A stretch of DNA of 64,000 nt from Roseateles oligotrophus (GTDB lineage Bacteria > Pseudomonadota > Gammaproteobacteria > Burkholderiales > Burkholderiaceae_C), in the NCBI RefSeq assembly GCF_025717515.1, contig NZ_JAJIRN010000003.1, positions 372,001 through 436,000 of the forward strand, given 5' to 3'. Every line of letters starts with the position of its first letter. The first letter of the stretch is position 1. A program made the position numbers and the translations under genes. The notes below the pieces were generated by a model that saw only the letters and a list, made by a program, of their open reading frames with translations, was not told where the DNA came from and made no database searches. Below, in pieces: positions 36,955 through 44,340 of this stretch.

Positions 36955-38466
36955 TCAATTTGCCCTCAGGCCGCGCCGCAGCTGAATCGCTTCGGCCATC
37001 TGAACTTGCGTGACGGCGGCGCTGTCTTCCCGATCGGCGATGCTGCGTGCCACCCGCAGCAAGCGGTGATAGCCGCGCGCCGATAGGCCCAGCTGGCCGG
37101 CAGCCTTTTGTAAAAATGCCTGCGCGGCGGGCTCTGCGTGAATGTGTTGATCCAGATCTTGCGCCGCCAGGCGTGCGTTGCTGCAGCCTTGGCGGACCAG
37201 CGCGCGCTCGCGGGCCAATGCAACGCGGTCGGCCACGACGGGGCTGCTTTCGCCAATAGCGATCGCAGCCAGTTCGGTGGGGCGGATCATCGGGATTTCG
37301 ATCAGCATGTCGATCCGGTCTAGAAAAGGCCCGCTGAGTCTGCCTTGGTAACGAGCTATTTGATCGGGGCTGCAGCGGCAAAAAGTCAAGGGGTTGCCAA
37401 GCTGACCGCAAGGGCAGGGGTTCATGGCGGCGACCAATTGGAAGCGGGCCGGAAATTCGGCTTGCCGGGCGGCGCGCGAAATCAGGATGCGGCCGGTTTC
37501 CATCGGTTCGCGCAGCGCTTCCAGGGCCGCGCGATTGAATTCGGCCAACTCGTCCAGAAACAGCACGCCATGCAGGGCCAAGGAAATTTCCCCGGGTCGC
37601 GGCGGTGCGCCGCCACCCACCAAGGCGACGCTGGACGCGCTGTGGTGCGGGCTGCGCAGGCTGCGCTGTCCCCAGCGCGAGGACTCGAACTGCCCCGCCA
37701 GGCTCAAGACCGAGGCCGATTCGAGCGCTTCTTCATCCGTCATTGGGGGCAGCAAACCGGCCAGGCGCTGCGCCAGCATCGACTTGCCGGTGCCGGGTGG
37801 GCCAATCATCAAGAGGCTGTGTTCGCCGATGGCGGCGATCTCCAGCGCCCGTTTGGCCCCTAGCTGGCCTTTGATGTCACTGAGATCGGGCTGGGCCGCA
37901 GCCTTGACGCGCGGCAAGGGGCTGGCGTGGCGCAGCGGCGCATCACTGCCCGGCACCAGCGCCGCGACCAAATCCAGCAAATGGGCGGCGCCCAGCACCT
38001 CGATGCCGGCCACCAGCGCCGCTTCGGCCGCGCTGGCCTCGGGCAGGATCAGGCTGCGCTTGGACTGCTCCTGGCGCAGCGCCAGACTCATCGCCAGCGC
38101 CCCGCGCACCGGCCGCAGCTCGCCGCCCAGCGACAACTCGCCCGCGCATTCGAAACCATTGAGCCGAGCCGCGTCGATCTGATCGCTGGCGGCGAGCAGG
38201 CCGAGTGCAATCGGCAGATCGAAGCGCCCGCCCTCCTTGGGTAACTCGGCCGGTGCCAGGTTGACGATGATGCGCTTGTTATGGGGGAAGCTCAGGCCGC
38301 TGTTCTGCAGCGCCGCCCTCACGCGCTCGCGGGATTCCTTGACCTCGGTCTCGGCGAGGCCAACCAGTGTGAACGATGGCAGTCCATTGGCCAGATGCAC
38401 TTCAACACTGACGGCCGATGCGTTCAAACCATCCAGGGCGCGGCTGTGAACGATCGCGAGTGACAT
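36955..38466 (-). CDS. comM: YifB/ComM-family Mg-chelatase-like ATPase
   Basis: This 503-residue protein matches ComM, a helicase-like AAA+ ATPase that promotes branch migration in natural transformation. The N-terminal part (about 1-180) holds SFTLVGLAETEVKESRERVRAAL. The AAA+ module has Walker A GPPGTGKS, LFLDELAEFNR and the MNPCPCG zinc-like motif near CRCSPDQIARYQGRLSGPFLDRID. The C-terminal lid ends in SARGYHRLLRVARSIADRE. ATG 38466 is chosen because MSLAIVHSRALDGL is the usual ComM opening; the open frame further upstream is not coding. Confidence 0.94.
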   Translation of the reverse strand: MSLAIVHSRALDGLNASAVSVEVHLANGLPSFTLVGLAETEVKESRERVRAALQNSGLSFPHNKRIIVNLAPAELPKEGGRFDLPIALGLLAASDQIDAARLNGFECAGELSLGGELRPVRGALAMSLALRQEQSKRSLILPEASAAEAALVAGIEVLGAAHLLDLVAALVPGSDAPLRHASPLPRVKAAAQPDLSDIKGQLGAKRALEIAAIGEHSLLMIGPPGTGKSMLAQRLAGLLPPMTDEEALESASVLSLAGQFESSRWGQRSLRSPHHSASSVALVGGGAPPRPGEISLALHGVLFLDELAEFNRAALEALREPMETGRILISRAARQAEFPARFQLVAAMNPCPCGQLGNPLTFCRCSPDQIARYQGRLSGPFLDRIDMLIEIPMIRPTELAAIAIGESSPVVADRVALARERALVRQGCSNARLAAQDLDQHIHAEPAAQAFLQKAAGQLGLSARGYHRLLRVARSIADREDSAAVTQVQMAEAIQLRRGLRAN

Positions 38467-38536
38467 AGGTGATTGGCTCTGCCGGGCCCGCATTTGGCGG
38501 GACCTGTGCGCCGATTGTGCACGGCCTCGGGGTGGA

Positions 38537-38607
38537 TTGGTGCAATGCCCTGTATCGGTGCGTGCACCGGCACGGAGCGCGGCTCGGATCGATCCATCTT
38601 GGTGCAA
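38537..38607 (+). promoter_or_regulatory. Two phased NtrC-like half-sites
   Basis: The nonamer TTGGTGCAA occurs at 38537-38545 and again at 38599-38607, 62 bases apart, which is close to six helical turns. The same half-site forms the strong NtrC enhancers of enteric glnA. The opposite half-site is poorly kept in both, so full 17-base palindromes are not present. A perfect inverted repeat CGGTGC-GT-GCACCG lies between them at 38556-38569. They are 40 and 100 bases upstream of a sigma-54 promoter, the right range for enhancer binding. Confidence 0.55.
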
Positions 38608-38644
38608 ATACGCGGTGGCGCGGCTGCGATCTGGCGAAATCAAC

Positions 38645-38660
38645 TTGGCACGAAAGCTGC
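38645..38660 (+). promoter_or_regulatory. Sigma-54 promoter of the nitrogen-control operon
   Basis: TTGGCACG followed by AAAG and CTGC matches the -24/-12 consensus (TTGGCACG-N4-TTGC) with correct spacing between GG and GC and one mismatch. The predicted start of transcription is about 38672, about 60 bases before the TorF-family gene. The gap 38467-38734 holds only this promoter and the half-sites upstream of it. Confidence 0.8.
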
Positions 38661-38734
38661 GGAGGGTGAGTAGATCCCCTTGATCGTCCTTGCTCGTTCA
38701 ACCCTCTTCTATTTCACACATTAGGAAACCAGCC

Positions 38735-39460
38735 ATGAAGTCGATTTTTGCTGCGCTTGCTGTCACGCTGACATTGGGCTCCACCATGGCCTTGGCGCAG
38801 GAAGCCGCCAGTCCCCTGTCTTTCAATGTCAGCCTGACTTCGGACTACCGCTACCGTGGCCTGTCGCAGTCGCGCTTGAACCCGGCTCTGCAAGGCGGCG
38901 CCGACTATCCGGCTGCCAACGGCTTCTATCTGGGGACTTGGGCCTCGACCATCAAATGGATCAAGGACGCGCCCTATAACGGTGGCGCCAATGTGGAAAT
39001 CGATGTTTACGGCGGCTACAAGGCCGAGATCGCCAGTGGCCTGACCCTGGATGTCGGTGCGCTGACCTATATCTACCCAAGCAATGATTTGCACCCCAAG
39101 GCCGATACGACCGAGATCTATGGCGCCTTGAGTTTCGGCCCGGTGACGGCCAAATATTCGCACAGCCTGACCAATTTGTTTGGCACTGCGGACAGCAAGG
39201 GTAGCGGCTACCTCGATGTGTCGGCCAGCTTCGATGTGGGCGGCGGCTTCACCCTGGCGCCGCATGTTGGCTACCAAAAGGTCAAACACAACAGCGCCGG
39301 CAGCTACACCGACTACTCGCTGACGCTGAACAAGGACTACGCCGGCTTCACCTTCGGCGCGGCCTATGTGGGCACCAACACGGATGCCTATGTGGGTGGC
39401 CCGTCCTTGAAAAATCTGGGCAAAGACGGCCTGGTCGTGTCGGTGAAGAAGACTTTCTGA
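38735..39460 (+). CDS. TorF-family putative porin, NlmA-like
   Basis: This 241-residue exported protein has a signal peptide at about 1-21 and a beta-barrel-like body. It opens FNVSLTSDYRYRGLSQSRLNPALQGG, the usual TorF family start, and ends in Phe as outer-membrane proteins do (VSVKKTF). It is the first gene ahead of glnK and amtB. In Herbaspirillum, as I recall, the corresponding gene (nlmA) is in an NtrC-controlled nlmA-glnK-amtB operon. The role is not proven, but nitrogen limitation membrane association was proposed. ATG 38735 follows AGGAAA. Confidence 0.85.
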   Translation: MKSIFAALAVTLTLGSTMALAQEAASPLSFNVSLTSDYRYRGLSQSRLNPALQGGADYPAANGFYLGTWASTIKWIKDAPYNGGANVEIDVYGGYKAEIASGLTLDVGALTYIYPSNDLHPKADTTEIYGALSFGPVTAKYSHSLTNLFGTADSKGSGYLDVSASFDVGGGFTLAPHVGYQKVKHNSAGSYTDYSLTLNKDYAGFTFGAAYVGTNTDAYVGGPSLKNLGKDGLVVSVKKTF

Positions 39461-39478
39461 TCACGCTCAAACCAATAG

Positions 39479-39835
<357 letters not shown>

Positions 39836-39860
39836 CGCTAATTCCTGCGGAGAACATGAC

Positions 39861-41387
39861 ATGAAAAAACTTTTCGCTTGCCTGGCTCTGGCCGCTGCGG
39901 TGTTCGCACCCGCCGCCTGGGCTCAACAAGATGCGGCGGCCCCGGCCGCTACGGCCAGCGCCGTGATGGCGCCTGCGTCCGACGCGGCACCGGCGGCTGC
40001 AGCCGCTGCGGCTCTTGCTGCTGAAGCCGCTTCGGCCGTTGCGCCGGCCCTCGTCCCCAACAAGGGCGACACCGGCTGGATGCTGCTGTCCACGCTCTTG
40101 GTCATCATGATGACGGTGCCAGGTCTGGCCTTGTTCTACGGCGGCCTGGTGCGCAGCAAGAACATGTTGTCGGTGCTGATGCAGGTGATGGTCGCGTTCT
40201 CGATGATCGTCGTGCTGTGGGTGCTGTACGGCTACAGCTTTGCATTCACCGAAGGCAATGCATTCATCGGCGGCACCGACCGCCTGTTCATGAAGGGCAT
40301 CTGGGACAACGCGGCCGGCACCTTCGCCAATGCGGCTACATTCAGCAAGGGCGTGGTCATTCCCGAGATCGTCTTCGCCGCCTTCCAGGCTACTTTTGCC
40401 GGCATCACCGCCTGCTTGATCATTGGTGCCTTTGCGGAGCGCATCAAGTTCTCGGCCGCGCTGATGTTCCTGGCCCTGTGGTTCACCTTCAGCTACCTGC
40501 CGGTCGCGCATATGGTCTGGTTCTGGATGGGCCCGGACGCCTACACCGCCGCTGCGGTGGTCGATGAGATGAACGCCAAGGCCGGTTACCTCTGGCAGAT
40601 GGGCGCGCTGGACTTTGCCGGCGGCACCGTCGTGCACATCAACGCGGCGGTGGCCGGTTTGGTCGGTGCCTACATGATCGGCAAGCGCGTCGGTTACGGC
40701 AAGGAAGCCTTCACCCCGCACAGCCTGACGCTGACCATGGTCGGTGCGGCGCTGCTCTGGGTGGGTTGGTTCGGCTTCAACGCCGGCTCCGCCTTGGAAG
40801 CGAATGGTTTCGCCGCTTTGGCCTTTATCAATACCTTGGTGGCGGCCGCCGCTGCGGTCCTGGCCTGGTCCTTGGGTGAGGCGCTGCTGAAGGGCAAGGC
40901 CTCGATGCTGGGTGCGGCTTCCGGTGCGGTAGCGGGTTTGGTGGCGGTCACGCCGGCGGCCGGCAATGTCGGTATCGGTGGCGCTTTGGTGATCGGCTTC
41001 ATCGGCGGCTTTGCCTGCCTGTGGGGCGTGACGGGGCTGAAGAAGCTGCTCGGCGTGGATGACTCCCTCGATGTGTTCGGTGTGCACGGGGTTGGCGGCA
41101 TCGTCGGCGCCCTGCTGACCGGCGTCTTCAATTCACCCGCCTTGGGTGGCCCGAGCCTGGTGGGCGACTGGGTGACGGTCTCGATGGTGACGCAAGAGGC
41201 CTATTCGATCGCATCGCAGGTCTGGATTCAGGCCAAGGCGGTCGGCCTGACCGTTATTTGGTCGGCGGTGGTGTCGCTGCTGGCCTACAAACTTGTGGAT
41301 CTGGTGATTGGTCTGCGCGTGACGGAAGAAGAAGAGCGCGAAGGCCTGGACATCAGCTCGCATGGCGAGACGGCGTACCATAAGTAA
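39861..41387 (+). CDS. amtB: Ammonium transporter AmtB
   Basis: This 508-residue inner-membrane ammonia channel has a signal peptide (about 1-21) and an unusually long Ala/Pro-rich N-terminal segment (about 22-70), followed by eleven predicted helices. Family motifs are ALFYGGLVRSKN, FAERIKFSAALMF, the pore histidine in YLPVAHMVWFWMGPDA, DFAGGTVVHINA, and the second pore histidine in FGVHGVGGIVGALLTG. GlnK would close the channel in high nitrogen. A bidirectional terminator follows at 41431-41461. Confidence 0.96.
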   Translation: MKKLFACLALAAAVFAPAAWAQQDAAAPAATASAVMAPASDAAPAAAAAAALAAEAASAVAPALVPNKGDTGWMLLSTLLVIMMTVPGLALFYGGLVRSKNMLSVLMQVMVAFSMIVVLWVLYGYSFAFTEGNAFIGGTDRLFMKGIWDNAAGTFANAATFSKGVVIPEIVFAAFQATFAGITACLIIGAFAERIKFSAALMFLALWFTFSYLPVAHMVWFWMGPDAYTAAAVVDEMNAKAGYLWQMGALDFAGGTVVHINAAVAGLVGAYMIGKRVGYGKEAFTPHSLTLTMVGAALLWVGWFGFNAGSALEANGFAALAFINTLVAAAAAVLAWSLGEALLKGKASMLGAASGAVAGLVAVTPAAGNVGIGGALVIGFIGGFACLWGVTGLKKLLGVDDSLDVFGVHGVGGIVGALLTGVFNSPALGGPSLVGDWVTVSMVTQEAYSIASQVWIQAKAVGLTVIWSAVVSLLAYKLVDLVIGLRVTEEEEREGLDISSHGETAYHK

Positions 41388-41430
41388 GAAGAAGCTTCAG
41401 GCGAGGCCGTTTTAGGGTCTCGCTGCCCAG

Positions 41431-41461
41431 AAAAATGGCTGCCCAATGGCAGCCATTTTTA
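41431..41461. terminator. Bidirectional intrinsic terminator between amtB and receiver gene
   Basis: A perfect 13-base stem (41431-41443 with 41448-41460) encloses a CAAT loop. The A-run before and T-run after give U-tails in both directions. It overlaps the stop codon of the minus-strand response regulator gene. Confidence 0.92.
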
Positions 41462-41863
41462 TTCGCGCTCGATAGGCGAGGGTGATGGGGGCCTGGCCTT
41501 CAGCAAAACCTCGGTCAGCTCCAGCAGCTTGGCCGGGCTGAAGGGTTTGGGCAAAAAGAAGTTGGCGCCGGCGGCCAGTGACTTGGCCTTGGTTTGCTGG
41601 GCCGCATCGGCGGTCAGCATCACGATCAAGGTGTGAGCGAGGGCCGGATCCTTGCGGATCTGCGTGCAGACCTCGATGCCGTCCAGGTCACCCGGCATCA
41701 TCACGTCTAAAAACACCAGGTCCGGATGCACGGTGCGGGCCAATTCCAGCCCCAGCGCGCCATTGGGCGCTTCGTACAGCGTGTGGCCGCTGTCCTCCAG
41801 AGCCCAACGAACCAGGCGACGAATATCGGCATGATCTTCAACGACAAGAATTTTTGACTTCAC
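41459..41863 (-). CDS. Single-domain response regulator (CheY-like)
   Basis: This 134-residue protein is a bare receiver domain. The acidic pair is in VVEDHAD, the phospho-acceptor D53 is in FLDVMMPG, and the conserved Lys is in LPKPFSP. It has no output domain, so it would act through protein contacts or as a phosphate sink. The sensor kinase is not identifiable from context; the window's large kinase is 36 kb away. It is divergent from gshA with 126 bases between start codons. Its stop lies inside the bidirectional terminator. Confidence 0.93.
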   Translation of the reverse strand: MKSKILVVEDHADIRRLVRWALEDSGHTLYEAPNGALGLELARTVHPDLVFLDVMMPGDLDGIEVCTQIRKDPALAHTLIVMLTADAAQQTKAKSLAAGANFFLPKPFSPAKLLELTEVLLKARPPSPSPIERE

Positions 41864-41989
41864 GTGAGCGACCTTGTTAGCGACGACCTAAGCATATTCC
41901 TGTTCTTCCGGGCTTGGCATTTCGAACTACGGCCCCATGTGAACTTGTCTCTAGAATCAGTCAACCAACCCAGCTCCGAGCACCAAAAC

Positions 41990-43264
41990 ATGGTTCCCCA
42001 CCTCATTACCGCACTGACCGGCCCGATCAATGAGTTGGAGCAGCGCGTGCTGGAATCCATGCCCGCCATCGAGCGCTGGTTCAGGCTTGAATGGATGGAG
42101 CACACGCCGCCCTTCTACAGTTCGGTCGACCTGCGCAACGCCGGCTTCAAGCTGGCGCCGGTGGACACCAATCTGTTCCCCACCGGATTCAATAATCTGA
42201 CCCAGGACATGCTGCCGCTGTCGGTGCAGGCGGCGATGGCCTCGATCGAGAAGATCTGCCCCGAGGCCAAGAATTTATTGCTGATCCCCGAGAGCAATAT
42301 CGGCAACAGCTTTTACCTGAGCAATGTGGCGACGCTCAAACGCATTTTCACGCAGGCCGGACTGAACGTGCGGCTGGGCTCGCTTGATCCCAGCATCACC
42401 GAGCCGACCAGCTTGAATCTGGCCGATGGCAACACGCTCGTCCTTGAGCCGCTGGTGCGCAACCGGGGTCGCCTGGGCCTGAAAGATTTCGACCCCTGCA
42501 CCGTGCTGCTCAATAACGACCTGTCGGCCGGCGTGCCGCGCGTGCTCGAGCATCTGCATGAGCAATACCTGCTGCCGCCCTTGCATGCGGGCTGGACCAT
42601 GCGGCGCAAGAGTCAGCATTTCAAGGCCTATGAAGAGGTGGCGAAGAAGTTCTCCAAACTGCTGGGCATGGATCATTGGTTGATCAATCCGCTGACGGTC
42701 GCGGTGTCGGGCCATGATCTGAGCGCCGGAGCGGGGCTGGAGGCGCTGCAAACGCAGGTCGATTCGGTGTTGAGCAAGACGCGGCGCAAATACAAGGAAT
42801 ACGGCATCCAGGAAAAGCCCTTTGTGGTCATCAAGCCCGATGCGGGTACGCATGGCGCAGGGCTGATCATGGTGCGTGACGCCAAGGAGCTGACGGGGAG
42901 AATGAGCGGTACTCAAGACGCCGAAGCACTGACCCGGCTGATCGTGCAGGAGGGGGTGGTGACCCATGAGCGGGTCAATGATGCGGTGGCCGAGCCCGTG
43001 GTCTATATGATGGACCGTTATGTTGTGGGTGGCTTCTACCGCGTGCATGCCGACCGCGGCGTCGACGAGAACCTCAACGCGCCCGGCGCCAGTTATGTGC
43101 CTTTGGCGTTTTCGCAGGCATCCCAACTGCCGCGCCTGGGTGAAAAACCCGGTTCCAGTGGCCCGAACCGTTTTTACATGTACGGTGTGATCGCAAGGCT
43201 TGGTTCGGTGGCCGCCAGCTATGAGCTGGAAGTAACCGACCCCGAGGCCGAGGTTTATGCCTGA
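41990..43264 (+). CDS. gshA: Glutamate-cysteine ligase
   Basis: This 424-residue enzyme ligates glutamate and cysteine to gamma-glutamylcysteine, the first step of glutathione synthesis. It belongs to the proteobacterial gshA type that is unlike E. coli GshA. Characteristic runs are PVDTNLFPTGFNNL, LIPESNIGNSFYL, LNNDLSAGVP, PFVVIKPDAGTHGAGLIMVRD and VVGGFYRVHADRGVDENLNAPGASYVPL. ATG 41990 begins the conserved part; the frame is open back to 41864 but without ribosome site. The second enzyme, gshB, is at 53229. Its 3' end overlaps the convergent LysR gene by 10 bases. Confidence 0.94.
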   Translation: MVPHLITALTGPINELEQRVLESMPAIERWFRLEWMEHTPPFYSSVDLRNAGFKLAPVDTNLFPTGFNNLTQDMLPLSVQAAMASIEKICPEAKNLLLIPESNIGNSFYLSNVATLKRIFTQAGLNVRLGSLDPSITEPTSLNLADGNTLVLEPLVRNRGRLGLKDFDPCTVLLNNDLSAGVPRVLEHLHEQYLLPPLHAGWTMRRKSQHFKAYEEVAKKFSKLLGMDHWLINPLTVAVSGHDLSAGAGLEALQTQVDSVLSKTRRKYKEYGIQEKPFVVIKPDAGTHGAGLIMVRDAKELTGRMSGTQDAEALTRLIVQEGVVTHERVNDAVAEPVVYMMDRYVVGGFYRVHADRGVDENLNAPGASYVPLAFSQASQLPRLGEKPGSSGPNRFYMYGVIARLGSVAASYELEVTDPEAEVYA

Positions 43265-44214
43265 GCGGCGGTTCGCAGCAATTCAATAAATCGGCTCACT
43301 ACCTCGCTCTGCGGCTCGCGCAGATGCCAGAGGGTCAGGTCGGCCAGACCCAGGTTGATGTCGAGCGGCAAGATCACCAGCAAGCCGTTCTGGGCCGCGA
43401 CCCTTGCCACATGCAAAGGCAGCAAGGCCAGCAGTGGCATGCGCTTCATCATGCTGAGCGTCAGTGTGATGTCACCGGTTTCGATCAGATTGGTCGGCAG
43501 CTCCAGCTGCATGCTTTGCCAGAGGCGGTCTTGCAGGGCGCGTGAGCGCGTGCCGGGCAGTGGCCAGATCCAGGCTTGGCTGTTGAGCGTGTCCCAGCCC
43601 AGCTGTCTGCCTGCCTTGGCCAAGGGGTGGACCGAGCTGATGGCCAACACCTCGCGCTGCTCCAGCAAACGGTGCGCATCCAGGTCCTGCGGCATTTCAT
43701 GTTCGGGCATGCGCGCAATCACCAGGTCCAGACGGCCCTCGCGCAACTCGGTCACCAGCCCCGTCAAGGCATGGGTGCGCACGCTCAGCGTGACATTGGG
43801 GTAGGCCTGCTTCATCGCCATCATCGCGTTCGGTAACACCAGGGCCAAGGCCGAGTTGGTCGCGCCGATCAGCAATTCGCCCGAAGCGCCTCGCAGGATG
43901 GACGCCACATCGCCGGCACCGCGCAGCATGTCGGCCTCCAGTTTTGCGGCCAAGGTCACCATGCGTTGACCCAGCACTGTGGCGCGCAAGCTGCGTCCGC
44001 GACGCTGGAACAGGGTTTGTCCTAGGCCTCTTTCAATCTCGGCCAGGGTCTTGCTGACGGCGGGTTGTGTCACATGCAGCAAATCGGCCGCTTCACTGAG
44101 GCTGCCCGCAGTGGCGATCGCCTGCACCACGCGCAAATGCCGAAGGCTCAGGCGCCGGCCCACAAAGCCCTCGGCCTCGTCGGGTGTTAAGGGATTCGTG
44201 TCTGACATAACCAT
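43255..44214 (-). CDS. LysR-type transcriptional regulator
   Basis: This 319-residue regulator has an N-terminal winged HTH (about 20-80, SLRHLRVVQAIATAGSLSEAADLLHVTQPAVSKTL) and a periplasmic-binding-protein-like effector domain. It resembles the GbpR/PcaQ type of LysR proteins. It is divergent from the TonB-receptor gene, which it probably controls; a dyad at 44228-44252 lies between the two. Start ATG 44214 or 44208 is likely. Confidence 0.92.
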   Translation of the reverse strand: MVMSDTNPLTPDEAEGFVGRRLSLRHLRVVQAIATAGSLSEAADLLHVTQPAVSKTLAEIERGLGQTLFQRRGRSLRATVLGQRMVTLAAKLEADMLRGAGDVASILRGASGELLIGATNSALALVLPNAMMAMKQAYPNVTLSVRTHALTGLVTELREGRLDLVIARMPEHEMPQDLDAHRLLEQREVLAISSVHPLAKAGRQLGWDTLNSQAWIWPLPGTRSRALQDRLWQSMQLELPTNLIETGDITLTLSMMKRMPLLALLPLHVARVAAQNGLLVILPLDINLGLADLTLWHLREPQSEVVSRFIELLRTAAQA

Positions 44215-44227
44215 CCGGAAATAGTAG

Positions 44228-44252
44228 CAAACCATTCGTCATGAGCGGTTTG
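44228..44252. promoter_or_regulatory. Dyad between LysR and TonB-receptor genes
   Basis: CAAACC (44228-44233) and GGTTTG (44247-44252) form a perfect inverted repeat separated by 13 bases. It lies 14 bases upstream of the LysR start and 89 bases before the receptor start. Size and place fit a LysR-type operator, although a clear T-N11-A core is not forced. Inference only. Confidence 0.55.
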
Positions 44253-44340
44253 ATGCAAGCACCTACCGTGGCGTTCTTTGCGGCCAGCCCACCCGGCAGC
44301 CGGGCGTATCAACCCCCTCAGTGGAAGTTTGGAGAAACTT

